A DNA stretch of 64,000 bases from Pseudomonadota bacterium (GTDB taxonomy: Bacteria; Desulfobacterota; Desulfobulbia; Desulfobulbales; Desulfocapsaceae): the NCBI GenBank assembly GCA_018820855.1, contig JAHJNL010000010.1, positions 62,001-126,000 of the forward strand. The letters run 5' to 3'. The stretch's first letter is position 1. Every line of letters starts with the position of its first letter. The position numbers and the translations under genes were made by a program. The notes below the pieces were generated by a model. That model did not search any database and was not told the origin of the DNA. It worked only from the letters and a program-made list of their open reading frames with translations. Positions 1-9,776 of the stretch are shown piece after piece.

Positions 1-413
1 GTGGCAAATTCCTGGACATCGAAGAGGGGAGGGGCCCAGCCATCGACTTCCCACAGGCCGTTATACTGACCGGAAAAGGCCTTGAGAATCTGCTCTTCCC
101 CATTCGCTGTACGGCAGAAAAGGACTCCGAACATTTTCCCTCGTGCTTTTCCGTAGAGGCTGTCCGTCTTCAGTTCTTTGCGGAGCAGTGTTGCCTTTGA
201 ATCAAAATCGATACACTTTTCTCCGGCCAGCTGTGTCATCAGTTTTCTTGCCGCCGCCATTGCCGGTTCGCGGGGGAGAACATGGTCGCAACCACAGTGG
301 CTGCAATAGTTGCTCAAGGGGGATGTGGAGAGGGATATATCGCTGTCATACATGTTGCTTATCGGATAACTCATACTCTGTGAGCAGGTTGGGCAGCTGA
401 AAAGAAGGGCCAT
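1..413 (-). CDS. RluA-family pseudouridine synthase-like protein with N-terminal Cys-rich segment (partial, runs off window)
   Basis: Reverse-strand reading frame open to the window edge: MALLFSCPTCSQSMSYPISNMYDSD...NYCSHCGCDHVLP...GKARGKMFGVLFCRTANGEEQILKAFSGQYNGLWEVDGWAPPLFDVQEFA; resembles the N-terminal extension of some RluA-type synthases. Confidence 0.5.
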   Translation of the reverse strand, partial: MALLFSCPTCSQSMSYPISNMYDSDISLSTSPLSNYCSHCGCDHVLPREPAMAAARKLMTQLAGEKCIDFDSKATLLRKELKTDSLYGKARGKMFGVLFCRTANGEEQILKAFSGQYNGLWEVDGWAPPLFDVQEFA

Positions 414-645
414 TGGTGTTGGGCCTTCTCTTTTATAAGTTCTGCATAGGAGATGGCACAATACTCTTTTTCAAGATATTGCCGAAAGAGGGAAACTCTT
501 CGCACAATATTCATGTTCTCTTGCTATGGACACTTTTCAATGATATGATTCTTTTAGTAAACGTTATCAATAAGGAAAATTCCATACACATCATACCTGC
601 AGGTCTGTTGTTTCTCGGATATGTTACTGTCGGTTAGTTACTACC

Positions 646-3570
646 ATGAATGAAAAATCAAAAGCAATTATTCTGGTCAGCCTTATCGTTATCGCCTTGT
701 CCGTGGCCTTTTTATACCAGGGTTATATCAGTCATAGCAAGGCTATTGATCGGGCCATAGCTGGTCAGGAGGCGGAACTCAACTCCACCATTGGTGCTCT
801 GGAGGAATTTTCCTTTGCTCCTTATGGCACCCGTATCCAGAACCTGCTGGACCTCAATCCCGACATGGTCGAGGCCTTTGCCCGGCGGGACAGGGAACTG
901 CTCTATCAGCTTTCTCTGTCTAAGTATATGGGGCTGCAGAAGGAAAATGAATTTTTTAAGGTCATGCACTACCACCTGCCGAACTCCATCACTTTCCTGC
1001 GTATGCATGCTCCCGATTTTTTTGGTGATGATCTGCGTCATGTCAGGCCCATTGTTGACGATGTGCACATCAATCAGAAACCGAACTCCGGTTTTGAGAT
1101 CGGTAAACATGGTGTTTTCTTTCGGGTGGTGCAGCCGGTTTTTCATGAAAATAAGTACGTCGGTGCGCTTGAATTCGGTATTCATGCCCATCAGATCCTG
1201 CAGAATATCCAGGCAAAAACTAACGTTGAGGCGACTGCCTATTTTCTCGCCAGCAACTGGCAAAAGTTTACAGTCTCCGGTCCTGACAGGAAGACGCTCC
1301 GCCGCTATGGCCAGTACATAGTTCTCAGCCATAACAATCCTATCTATGATCATTTTCCCCGTGATTTCAATCTGGATCGGGATGGTCAACAGGTCACCAT
1401 CAATGACAAGACTTACACTATTCATGCTCACCCCATATTCCGTGACTACCAGGGGAAGGTCATTGGCGGAATCTTGGTATCACAGGATATCAGCTCTTTG
1501 CTGGCCGAGAAGAAGAGTTTTCTCCGGCAAGGACTTGTCTTCTCAGCAGTCCTGCTCATATTGGCTTTTGCTGCCCTCTATTTGACCTTCGGCTCAGTGA
1601 TGGACAGCCTGCTTCATGAAGTCAGGGAAAGAAAGCAAGCCGAGGCCGATCTCGCCTTCGGTCGGCAGCGACTGCAGGCCATCTTCGACTCATCGCCGGC
1701 AGCTATCTTTATTCATGATATGGATGGTAGCATTCTTGACCTGAACCGGACGATGTTGAAGATGTTCGGGGTGGATAAAGAGGAAGGACTTACCCTGTCT
1801 CTTACAGAGGAATATTTTTCCCCGGAAAATCCCTTGGAAATGGCAGCCTATTTCTGGAAGGAGGCCAGTGAAGGGCAGCCGCAGCAGTTCGATTGGATAT
1901 TCCGGCGGCCCCATGATGGTTCCACTTTCATTGGTCAGGTGAATCTGGAAAAGATTGTTTTTGGCGATAAGGAAGTGGTTTGTGCCACGGTACTGGACAT
2001 CACGGCCAGGAAAGAGGCAGAGGAAAATCTGGCCTCGGAGCAGGAGCGGTTGGCTGTCACTCTGCGCTCCATTGCCGATGGTGTTATTGCCACAGATACC
2101 GAAGGAAAAATTGTTTTGCTGAACAAGGTGGCGGAAGAGTTGACCGGTTGGTCCCATGAGGAGGCGAAAGGGAGGCCTTCCACGGAAGTGTTTAATATAA
2201 TAAATGAAAAAACAGGGCAGAAATGTGCAAGTCCGGTTCGACGGGTACTGGACATCGGGAGAATCATAGGTCTGGCCAACCATACCGCACTTATTGCAAA
2301 AGACGGAAGCGTGAGAAGCATTGCCGACAGTGGTGCCCCTATTCGAGACCGGGAAAGTGTGATTGTCGGGGTTGTTCTTGTATTCCGGGATGTTACCCAT
2401 GAGAAAAAAATTGAGGAAGAGCTGCTCAAGATCAGGAAGCTGGAATCTATCGGTGTACTGGCGGGCGGCATTGCCCATGATTTTAACAATATTTTATCTG
2501 CTATTCTTGGTAATATTGAGTTGGCCGCCTATCGAATTGCAGAAGATGACTCCAAGACAATGACCCTGCTCGCTGAGGCACAGAAAGCAAGCAAACGAGC
2601 CGCAAAACTTACCCAGCAGCTGCTTACCTTTTCAAAAGGTGGAGTTCCAGTCAGAGAGGCAACCACCCTGCCTGAACTTATCACTGATTCTGCCGACTTT
2701 GTCCTGCATGGCAGCCAGGTTTTCTGTAAGTACACGTTTCCGGATGACCTCTGGATGGTTGACGTTGATAGCGGACAAATCGGCCAGGTTGTTCAGAATA
2801 TTATCCTGAATGCCAAGCATGCCATGCCGGAAGGCGGGGCCATCGTGATTCGTTGTGCCAATGTGAAAGATGCTGCAAGAGAGGCGCTCCTGAATGTAGA
2901 TAAAGGAGACTATGTTCGTATTACTATTCAGGATACAGGGGTCGGCATCCCTCAGGAAATCAGAGACAAGGTGTTTGATCCCTATTTCACAACAAAACAG
3001 GAAGGCAGCGGGCTGGGGCTTGCAATCTGCCATTCGATTGTCCATAAACATGAAGGATATCTTACTGTTGATTCTGTCTCAGGTAAGGGCACAACTTTTA
3101 CTATATATCTGCCTGCTGTATTTTCCCCGGACAGGCATACGGAGGAGAAACATGGAGTTGTTCCTTCAGTAAAGGCAGCTCGGATAATGGTCATGGATGA
3201 TGATGAAATGGTGCGGACGGTGGCAGCTGCGCAACTTACAATCCTTGGTCATGAACCTGTGCTGGTAACAGATGGTGAACAGGCAATCAACAGGTATCAG
3301 AAATCACAGGATCGCGGCACACCAATTGATCTTGTGATTATGGATTTAACTATTCCCGGCGGTATGGGCGGGCAGGAGGCGGCACAGAAACTCCACCAGC
3401 TTGATCCGAAAGCAATAATCATTGTTGCAAGCGGCTACTCAAATGATCGGGTAATGGCCAATTACCGTGAGTATGGATTTTATTCAGCAGTTGCAAAACC
3501 GTTTGATCTGACCGAATTATCTCGAGCTATTGAATCTGCTTTGAAGACGAACAGAGAAGAAGAGGCCTGA
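646..3570 (+). CDS. Hybrid sensor histidine kinase: periplasmic sensor, two PAS domains, HisKA/HATPase, C-terminal receiver
   Basis: 974 aa; N-terminal TM plus extracytoplasmic region and second TM; PAS motifs (AIFIHDMDGSILDLNRTML; GVIATDTEGKIVLLNKVAEELTGWS); GGIAHDFNNILSAILGNIEL H-box; DTGVGIPQEIRDKVFDPYFTTK; receiver MVMDDDEMVR...VIMDLTIPGGMGG. Confidence 0.93.
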   Translation: MNEKSKAIILVSLIVIALSVAFLYQGYISHSKAIDRAIAGQEAELNSTIGALEEFSFAPYGTRIQNLLDLNPDMVEAFARRDRELLYQLSLSKYMGLQKENEFFKVMHYHLPNSITFLRMHAPDFFGDDLRHVRPIVDDVHINQKPNSGFEIGKHGVFFRVVQPVFHENKYVGALEFGIHAHQILQNIQAKTNVEATAYFLASNWQKFTVSGPDRKTLRRYGQYIVLSHNNPIYDHFPRDFNLDRDGQQVTINDKTYTIHAHPIFRDYQGKVIGGILVSQDISSLLAEKKSFLRQGLVFSAVLLILAFAALYLTFGSVMDSLLHEVRERKQAEADLAFGRQRLQAIFDSSPAAIFIHDMDGSILDLNRTMLKMFGVDKEEGLTLSLTEEYFSPENPLEMAAYFWKEASEGQPQQFDWIFRRPHDGSTFIGQVNLEKIVFGDKEVVCATVLDITARKEAEENLASEQERLAVTLRSIADGVIATDTEGKIVLLNKVAEELTGWSHEEAKGRPSTEVFNIINEKTGQKCASPVRRVLDIGRIIGLANHTALIAKDGSVRSIADSGAPIRDRESVIVGVVLVFRDVTHEKKIEEELLKIRKLESIGVLAGGIAHDFNNILSAILGNIELAAYRIAEDDSKTMTLLAEAQKASKRAAKLTQQLLTFSKGGVPVREATTLPELITDSADFVLHGSQVFCKYTFPDDLWMVDVDSGQIGQVVQNIILNAKHAMPEGGAIVIRCANVKDAAREALLNVDKGDYVRITIQDTGVGIPQEIRDKVFDPYFTTKQEGSGLGLAICHSIVHKHEGYLTVDSVSGKGTTFTIYLPAVFSPDRHTEEKHGVVPSVKAARIMVMDDDEMVRTVAAAQLTILGHEPVLVTDGEQAINRYQKSQDRGTPIDLVIMDLTIPGGMGGQEAAQKLHQLDPKAIIIVASGYSNDRVMANYREYGFYSAVAKPFDLTELSRAIESALKTNREEEA

Positions 3571-3576
3571 AAGCCT

Positions 3577-4428
3577 TTACGCAATCTGTATTCTGGTACC
3601 CACCGGAGCAAAACGAAATCTGGAACCGAAGATCTGTGCCAGGCGAGCTCCCCGCTCAAGGCCGGTGCAGTGACTGGCTGCAAGACAGCCGATATCAAAG
3701 GTATGCAGGGCTTCCACAGTGGCCTCAAATTGCTCATCGCTGGCAAAGCCCAGGTGAGTGCCTCCGATAACCGTGTGTATAGGACGATCCGGCAACTGTT
3801 GTCGAACGTGGTTGATGGTGTTGATGAGCCCGGCGTGGGCGCAGCCAAGGATGAGGACCAATCCCTTGGTGCTGTCGATAATCAGGGTTTGGTCGTCTGT
3901 AAGCGGATCCTGCAGGAGTCTTCCTGCATTATCTTCCCGTATTAGCCGGGGATCCCGTTTTTCAAATTTATTGCAGTGGGGAATCTCCCCGCTTAAATAA
4001 ATACCCTCTCCGATAGCAACAAAATCTCTGTTGAAACAGAAGTGCGCTCCAAGGGATTCGAGATAGCTCTGCGTATGCCGGATGCCGATCTCCCTGATGG
4101 TGCCCTTATATCTGTGACAGCGTCTGCCAAAGCCCTCCGCATGAATATGGACATCTGTCTTGCCGGTCCTCCGCTGCAGGACCAGGGGCAGGCCTGAGCA
4201 ATGGTCATAATGGCCATGACTGAGAATGATCTTGTCCACCTTGTGCAGATCAAAATCAAGGATGTCGCAGTTGTTGATGATCCCGAGGCCCTGTCCGGTA
4301 TCAAAAAGGATGCGTTTTGCTGAGGTCTTTAAGCCCACCGCCCATCCATGCTCTCCAATCAGCCCGTTAGGACCGGCGACACTGTTTTCACAGAGCACTG
4401 TGATTTCAATATGTTTTTGTCGTAACAA
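3577..4428 (-). CDS. MBL-fold metallo-hydrolase (methyl-RFA-P synthase-like family)
   Basis: ILSHGHYDHCSGLPLVLQ metal-binding motif, GLVLILGCAHAGLINTINH, VIGGTHLGFAS. Confidence 0.85.
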   Translation of the reverse strand: MLRQKHIEITVLCENSVAGPNGLIGEHGWAVGLKTSAKRILFDTGQGLGIINNCDILDFDLHKVDKIILSHGHYDHCSGLPLVLQRRTGKTDVHIHAEGFGRRCHRYKGTIREIGIRHTQSYLESLGAHFCFNRDFVAIGEGIYLSGEIPHCNKFEKRDPRLIREDNAGRLLQDPLTDDQTLIIDSTKGLVLILGCAHAGLINTINHVRQQLPDRPIHTVIGGTHLGFASDEQFEATVEALHTFDIGCLAASHCTGLERGARLAQIFGSRFRFAPVGTRIQIA

Positions 4429-4756
4429 AAAGTTCCTCCCGAGTAAGGCAATTTTTGAGGCAGCCGTTAATGTGACCTTACTCTACTCTTCCTGAAATAT
4501 TTTTCTATCCTTTGTTGCGATACCGGAGTCTGGATTCTCCTTCTTATTGATTGGGGGGAACTCCCAGACGCTTATTCTCTAAGAGACTTTTTTCATCTGC
4601 AGTATTTCCTGTATCAGAATTTTCTTATCCTGACTGGTTCATAGGCACCAGTCATTGGTGGTGCATATGAACCAGCACCAGCTTTCTTCGCTCAGGACAA
4701 CACTCTGTTTTTCCATGAGCGTATTGATCTCATTGATATCATAATAAATTAAAGAA

Positions 4757-5101
4757 TTGGTACAGCCTTTGCTGTCTCTTTTTATTATGGCCTTTGCAGA
4801 GCAGGACAAGAGAGCGCAGCAGAGACGGGTATTGCGGGTTCCTATCATCTGTTATCCCCATGAGAACCGGTATGATCCGCAGGCGTGGATTTTTGGGGAG
4901 ACCGTGGATGTGGGTATGGACGGTTTGCGTATTCGTTTCAGAGGCACATGCTTGCTGCAACCGGATGCTGAACTTGATCTGCTTATTCTGGAACCTGACC
5001 GGCAAGGGATTGAAGAAACGGATGTCCCTGCCTGCATTCGGGCGCAGGTTTCCTGGCTGGAGAAGGAGAAACAACTTTTTGGCGTGAAGTATCTGGAATG
5101 A
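4757..5101 (+). CDS. PilZ domain protein
   Basis: RRVLRVPIICYPHENRYDPQAWIFGETVDVGMDGLRIRFRGTCLLQPDAELDLLI: PilZ-like RRxxR...D/NxSxxG pattern. Confidence 0.65.
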   Translation: MVQPLLSLFIMAFAEQDKRAQQRRVLRVPIICYPHENRYDPQAWIFGETVDVGMDGLRIRFRGTCLLQPDAELDLLILEPDRQGIEETDVPACIRAQVSWLEKEKQLFGVKYLE

Positions 5102-5143
5102 CAAAAGATGCTTCTTTACCGTCCGTCTTTGTTAAGTTAGGCA

Positions 5144-8100
5144 GTGTTACAATTTGTGTGTAGGGGGATCGAACCCATATCTTTGGAGGAAATTATTATG
5201 ATTGACCAGCGAGGCTATGCTTTCCAGGAACATCCGGTGCGCAGGTATCTTTTTTTCGCACTCGTAGCTTTTTTATTTGCAGTACTGACGCCGCCGCGCA
5301 TTGCTCAGGCGATGATACCGGAGGCGAAGGGTGAGTTGTTGCAGTTTACCACTGCTGGCCATGTGTTGGGATTTGAGCGTAATGGGGTTTATGTTGCCAG
5401 TGCCAATCATATGTTGAAAGTTGAATTTGCCGGAGCGCAGGGAGTTGAGCCGGAAGCGGCCGATTCCGTGGCGAATGATGATAGCCGGGTTCAGTCCTTA
5501 GGGATGGTGTCTTATAAGGAGCTGTGGCCTGGTGTTGATCTGGTCTATGAAGCAGCAGCCGGTGGTATTGTTGAGAGTACCTGGCATATAGCTGCAGGTG
5601 CTGATCCCGAGCAGATTCGTTTGCGCTACAATGCCCCGCTGGCTATTGAGGCCAGTGGTGATCTGAAGATCAGTTATGAGACCGGCTGGATGAGTGAATC
5701 AAAGCCCATTGCCTGGCAGCAGATTGATGGCCGTCGTGTTCCGGTGCAGGTGGCGTTCAGAGTTGTAGACCCGGCAGGTAACGAGCCGACTGTCACCTTT
5801 GAGCTTGGAGAATACAGTCTCGCTCATCCGCTCCTGATTGATCCTGTTCTGGGGTGGAACACCTTTCTGGGAGCATCGGATTATGATTTTGCCAATGGTA
5901 TTACTGTAGACGACAGCGGCAATGTGTATGTCGTGGGTGAGAGTGATGACTGGGGCACGTCTCCGGTGAATGCTCACTCGGGTGGTGATCAGCGTGATGT
6001 CTTTGTAGCCATGTTGAATACGTTTGGTGTATTGCAATGGCATACATTCATGGGGTCGTCCCAAGAGGATGAGAGCCCAAAGGGCATTGCCCTGGACAGC
6101 AACGAAAACGTTTATGTGCTTGGCACAAGTACCTATTCTTGGGGAACACCGGTGAATGCTCATTCGGGAGGCTACGATGCCTTTGTTGCCAAGTTAGATG
6201 ACAGTGGTGTGATGCAGTGGAACACGTTCATGGGCAGCGCAACAGGTTCTGATTATGGCTACGGTATCGCAGTGGACAGCAACCGCAATGTTTATGTGAC
6301 GGGAACCAGCCCTGTCACTTGGGGCACACCGGCCAATGCACATGCCGGTGGCGACAAATCCGATGCCTTTGTCGCCAAGTTAAATGACAGTGGTGTACGG
6401 CAGTGGAATACCTTCATGGGGGGCGCAGCAGCAGATGATAGCGGTATGGCCGTTGCGATGGATAGAAGTAATAATGTGTATGTGACGGGGTATAGCCGTG
6501 CCACCTGGGGAACACCGGTGGATGAATATACGGGGGTCTGGGAAGATGTTTTTGTCGCCAAATTGCTGGGTGCCGATGCAACCCTTGTCTGGAATACCTT
6601 CATGGGTTCTTCAGATTCTGATATGGGCAAGGCTATCACCGTGGATAATAACGGGAATATTTATGTGGTCGGTGAAAGCTCGGATACCTGGGGGACGCCG
6701 CTGAATGCTCACTCAGGTGGACCTCGTGACGCATTTGCCGCTAAGGTAAATTCAAGCGGTGTGTTGCAGTGGCATACCTTTATGGGCTCGGCAGATTACA
6801 ATGAAGGCAATGGCGTCGCAGTGGACTGTATGGATACCATTTACGTGACAGGTTCAAGTAAGGGTACCTGGGGCTCGCCGTGGAACGCCCACGCAGGAGA
6901 TCAGGAAGATGCCTTCGTTGCCAAGATAGACACCAATGGTGCCTTGCTCTGGAATACGTTTATGGGGGCGGGGACTGACTATGGCCGCGCTATTGCGGTG
7001 GACAGTGGAAATGTCTATGTGGCTGGGAGCAGTAATGCTACCTGGGGGACACCTATTGATCCGCATACGGGAGGGTTTGACGCCCTTGTTTTTAAAATTA
7101 CAGCGAATCCGCCGGAAGAAGCTACGGACTGGGCTGTTACCCAGATATCTGACAGCACGAATGGAGGTCGTGAGCCTGTTTTAAGTGACACGCATGTGGC
7201 CTGGACCAGTTGGGTCGATACGAACAGTGAAGTGTTTACCTATGACGGCCATAGTGTCACTCGCCTTACCAACAGCAGTGCAAGTGAACAGAATCTCTTT
7301 GCAAGTGATAAATATATCGCCTGGAACTGGAGAGATTCCGACGCTGGTGATGATATCTTTCTTTATGATGGGAGTACCGTGTCACAGCTTACTGATACAG
7401 GTGGCAATAACTACAGGCCGAAGATTGATGGCGAGCGTATGGTGTGGGAAGTTTCCGGTGGTATTGTCTTGTATGATATTTTAGCAGATACCACCAAGTC
7501 ATTGAGCGGCATGGATCCGTGGATATACGGCAACTGGGTTTCATTAACCTTGAGAGAATTGGGTCTGGATTATGCCTATGTTTATGATATCTCCACGCAG
7601 GCTTATCAAAAGTTGACCCTTGGCAGAGGCACAAGAGTTACTGACGATTATGTTACCTATCTCTTTTATGATGGCAACAGTAATCAGGTGATGCTCAATA
7701 AACGGGCCACGGATGCAACCAGTCAGCTGACGGAGAGTGGTACAAGTCAAATGACTGTCAGCCTGGATGGCAACCATATGGTATGGGCATGTGATTCCGG
7801 AGATAACCGTACGCTCAATGATTATCTTCTTTTTCATGATATAGCTGCCGGGACGACCAAGGTCATTGCCACCAATGTAGGTATGTATGATATCGCCTCA
7901 ATGGACGGCAATCTCATTGTCTATTCCGGCTATGACGGGAACGACTGGGAAATCTTTATCTACGAAATTGACAGCGGTGTAACAAAACAGCTGACCAATA
8001 ACGACTATTCCGACAAAGAGCCCCGAGTACGTGGGCAGAGGATTGTCTGGAGTCAGACAGATGATAATGAAGACATGGTGGTTATGCTCGCCGCTCCTCC

Positions 8101-8170
8101 GTCTTCTTCGGCGTCACCGTGGATACTCTTTATGCCGGCAATTCTCACTAGTGCGTTGGTTGGCAAATAG
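5144..8170 (+). CDS. Secreted SBBP-repeat beta-propeller protein with C-terminal TolB-like propeller
   Basis: Signal-like N-terminus (start may be the ATG at 5198); tandem ~55-aa repeats WNTFMGS...GIAVDSxGNVYVTGxSxxTWGTPxNAHxGGxDAFVAKL; then FLYDGSTVSQLTDTGGNNYRPKIDGERMVW-type repeats. Confidence 0.88.
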   Translation: MLQFVCRGIEPISLEEIIMIDQRGYAFQEHPVRRYLFFALVAFLFAVLTPPRIAQAMIPEAKGELLQFTTAGHVLGFERNGVYVASANHMLKVEFAGAQGVEPEAADSVANDDSRVQSLGMVSYKELWPGVDLVYEAAAGGIVESTWHIAAGADPEQIRLRYNAPLAIEASGDLKISYETGWMSESKPIAWQQIDGRRVPVQVAFRVVDPAGNEPTVTFELGEYSLAHPLLIDPVLGWNTFLGASDYDFANGITVDDSGNVYVVGESDDWGTSPVNAHSGGDQRDVFVAMLNTFGVLQWHTFMGSSQEDESPKGIALDSNENVYVLGTSTYSWGTPVNAHSGGYDAFVAKLDDSGVMQWNTFMGSATGSDYGYGIAVDSNRNVYVTGTSPVTWGTPANAHAGGDKSDAFVAKLNDSGVRQWNTFMGGAAADDSGMAVAMDRSNNVYVTGYSRATWGTPVDEYTGVWEDVFVAKLLGADATLVWNTFMGSSDSDMGKAITVDNNGNIYVVGESSDTWGTPLNAHSGGPRDAFAAKVNSSGVLQWHTFMGSADYNEGNGVAVDCMDTIYVTGSSKGTWGSPWNAHAGDQEDAFVAKIDTNGALLWNTFMGAGTDYGRAIAVDSGNVYVAGSSNATWGTPIDPHTGGFDALVFKITANPPEEATDWAVTQISDSTNGGREPVLSDTHVAWTSWVDTNSEVFTYDGHSVTRLTNSSASEQNLFASDKYIAWNWRDSDAGDDIFLYDGSTVSQLTDTGGNNYRPKIDGERMVWEVSGGIVLYDILADTTKSLSGMDPWIYGNWVSLTLRELGLDYAYVYDISTQAYQKLTLGRGTRVTDDYVTYLFYDGNSNQVMLNKRATDATSQLTESGTSQMTVSLDGNHMVWACDSGDNRTLNDYLLFHDIAAGTTKVIATNVGMYDIASMDGNLIVYSGYDGNDWEIFIYEIDSGVTKQLTNNDYSDKEPRVRGQRIVWSQTDDNEDMVVMLAAPPSSSASPWILFMPAILTSALVGK

Positions 8171-8186
8171 CATCCATCTAAAAAAA

Positions 8187-8240
8187 CGATACGATGTGCG
8201 GCCGGACAAGGTTGCACATCGTATCGGTTGCACCTTTTTT
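8187..8240 (+). terminator. Rho-independent-terminator-like hairpin after SBBP gene
   Basis: Perfect 13-bp stem cgatacgatgtgc (8187-8199) / gcacatcgtatcg (8214-8226), 14-nt loop, T6 run at 8235-8240. Confidence 0.6.
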
Positions 8241-8245
8241 CCTGA

Positions 8246-8470
8246 AAGACTGGCGCGCTTGCCGGTATTGAAGATTGTAAAACAGATTGCAGTGCGGATT
8301 TTCTGCATGATACAGATGTAACCCTGACAGCGCTTGCAGATGTAAAGAGTGAGTTCAAAGAGTGGTCCGGCGACGGTTGTACCGGCATTAATCCTTGGAC
8401 TGTAACAATGGCTCAGGCTCGTGAGATCACTGCTACGTTCAGCAGGGTTTTTTATACTATCTTTTACTGA
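8246..8470 (+). pseudogene. Orphan 'bacterial repeat' (InlB_B/divergent repeat-like) module without start codon
   Basis: Same frame as the SBBP ORF but after two stops: KTGALAGIEDCKTDCSADFLHDTDVTLTALADVKSEFKEWSGDGCTGINPWTVTMAQAREITATFSRVFYTIFY*; matches the pattern CxxDCSxxxxxGTxVTLTAxxxxxSxFxxWSGxC...CTVTMxxAxxxTATF. Confidence 0.6.
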
Positions 8471-9776
8471 TTCCGTATTTTTTAATTCTGTAACGAAGCG
8501 TATTCCGACTAATTCCCATTGCCCTCGCTGCTTCAGACTGATTATAGCTGCAATTTTCTAAAACAGAGGCAATGAGTTGTTGCTCTCTGTCATGGAGGTC
8601 AGTTGAGACCACTACTGTTTTTCGTCTGTCTACTTGTCTGGCTACCTGGATTGACGAGGGCAGGTGCTCTGGATTGATTGTTTTTCCTTCGCAACTCAGC
8701 ACTGCCCGTTCAATAACATTTTTCATCTCTCTGACATTGCCGGGCCAGGTAAAAGAATGCAACAGTTTCATGCTTTCCGGGGCAAGTGTGATCTGTGATT
8801 TAACAAATTTTTTGCCGAACATGCCGAGAAAATGGTCAATGAGGAGGGTAAGGTCACCATCGCGCTGGCGGATAGGGGGCATGTGCAGGTGAACAGTGTT
8901 CAGACGGTAATAGAGGTCTTCCCGGAATGTCTTTTCAGCAAGCATTTTTCCGAGATCTCGATTGGTTGCTGATAAAATTTTGACGTTGATTTTTTGTGTT
9001 TTTCCGGAACCGACAGGGGTGATCATTTTTTCTTCCACTGCATGCAGGAGTTTTGGCTGGAGTTGCAGGGGCAGATCACCTATCTCGTCTAAAAAAATGG
9101 TGCCTCCATCTGCTCTGCTGAACGCCCCTTCCCGATTTGCCGTGGCCCCTGTAAATGCCCCTTGGATATGGCCAAAGAGCTCACTCTCCAGCAGTTCATG
9201 GGGGATGGCCGCACAGTTGACTCGGATAAACGGGCCTTCCGGGTGTTGAGAGGACTGATGGATAGCCCTTGCCGCCAGTTCTTTTCCTGTCCCGGATTCA
9301 CCGCTTATCAGCACTGAACTGTCAGTGGAGGCAAAGCGTGTGATATTCTGTCGGACTTTCTGCATGATTGCGGAGGAGCCTATCAACTCTTTGCTGTCCT
9401 GTGCGGGAGGCTGGCGGGACTCAAGTGCCTCTGCAATGATCGCCAGCAGCTCGAGGTTGTCGACAGGTTTTGTCAGATAATCGAAGGCCCCATCTTTCAT
9501 AGCCAATACTGCCGTTTCCACGGTGCCGAATGCAGTAAGAATAATAATGGGCGTCTGAGGATCAGAGTGTTTGCCGAAGCCCAGCACCTCTATGCCATTC
9601 AAGGGTTCCATCATCAGGTCTGTGAGTACCACATCCGGCCGCCATTTCTGCCATGTGTCGATGCCCTCTTGACCGTCTGCTGCGGTCTGTACATCATATT
9701 TGGCATCCAGCAGGATCAGTTGCAGGATTCGCCGGAGTCGATCGTCATCTTCAATGAGTAAGATTTTGTGTGTCAT
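8457..9776 (-). CDS. Sigma-54-dependent response regulator (receiver, AAA+, Fis-type HTH)
   Basis: ILLIEDDDRLRRILQ; GESGTGKELAARAIHQSS; GAFTGA; C-terminal NQSEAARAMGISRNTLRYRIKKYGI. Confidence 0.95.
   Translation of the reverse strand: MTHKILLIEDDDRLRRILQLILLDAKYDVQTAADGQEGIDTWQKWRPDVVLTDLMMEPLNGIEVLGFGKHSDPQTPIIILTAFGTVETAVLAMKDGAFDYLTKPVDNLELLAIIAEALESRQPPAQDSKELIGSSAIMQKVRQNITRFASTDSSVLISGESGTGKELAARAIHQSSQHPEGPFIRVNCAAIPHELLESELFGHIQGAFTGATANREGAFSRADGGTIFLDEIGDLPLQLQPKLLHAVEEKMITPVGSGKTQKINVKILSATNRDLGKMLAEKTFREDLYYRLNTVHLHMPPIRQRDGDLTLLIDHFLGMFGKKFVKSQITLAPESMKLLHSFTWPGNVREMKNVIERAVLSCEGKTINPEHLPSSIQVARQVDRRKTVVVSTDLHDREQQLIASVLENCSYNQSEAARAMGISRNTLRYRIKKYGISKR

Noticed and set aside
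143-400. Forward ORF 143-400
   Set aside because: Antisense to the recognisable RluA-like reverse-strand frame.
450-470. tggcacaatactctttt as a sigma-54 promoter upstream of the hybrid kinase
   Set aside because: The -12 GC is missing, so it does not meet GG-N10-GC.
712-1431. Long antisense ORFs inside the hybrid kinase (also 1690-2478 and many others in the track)
   Set aside because: Fully nested opposite a confidently coding frame; no recognisable motifs.
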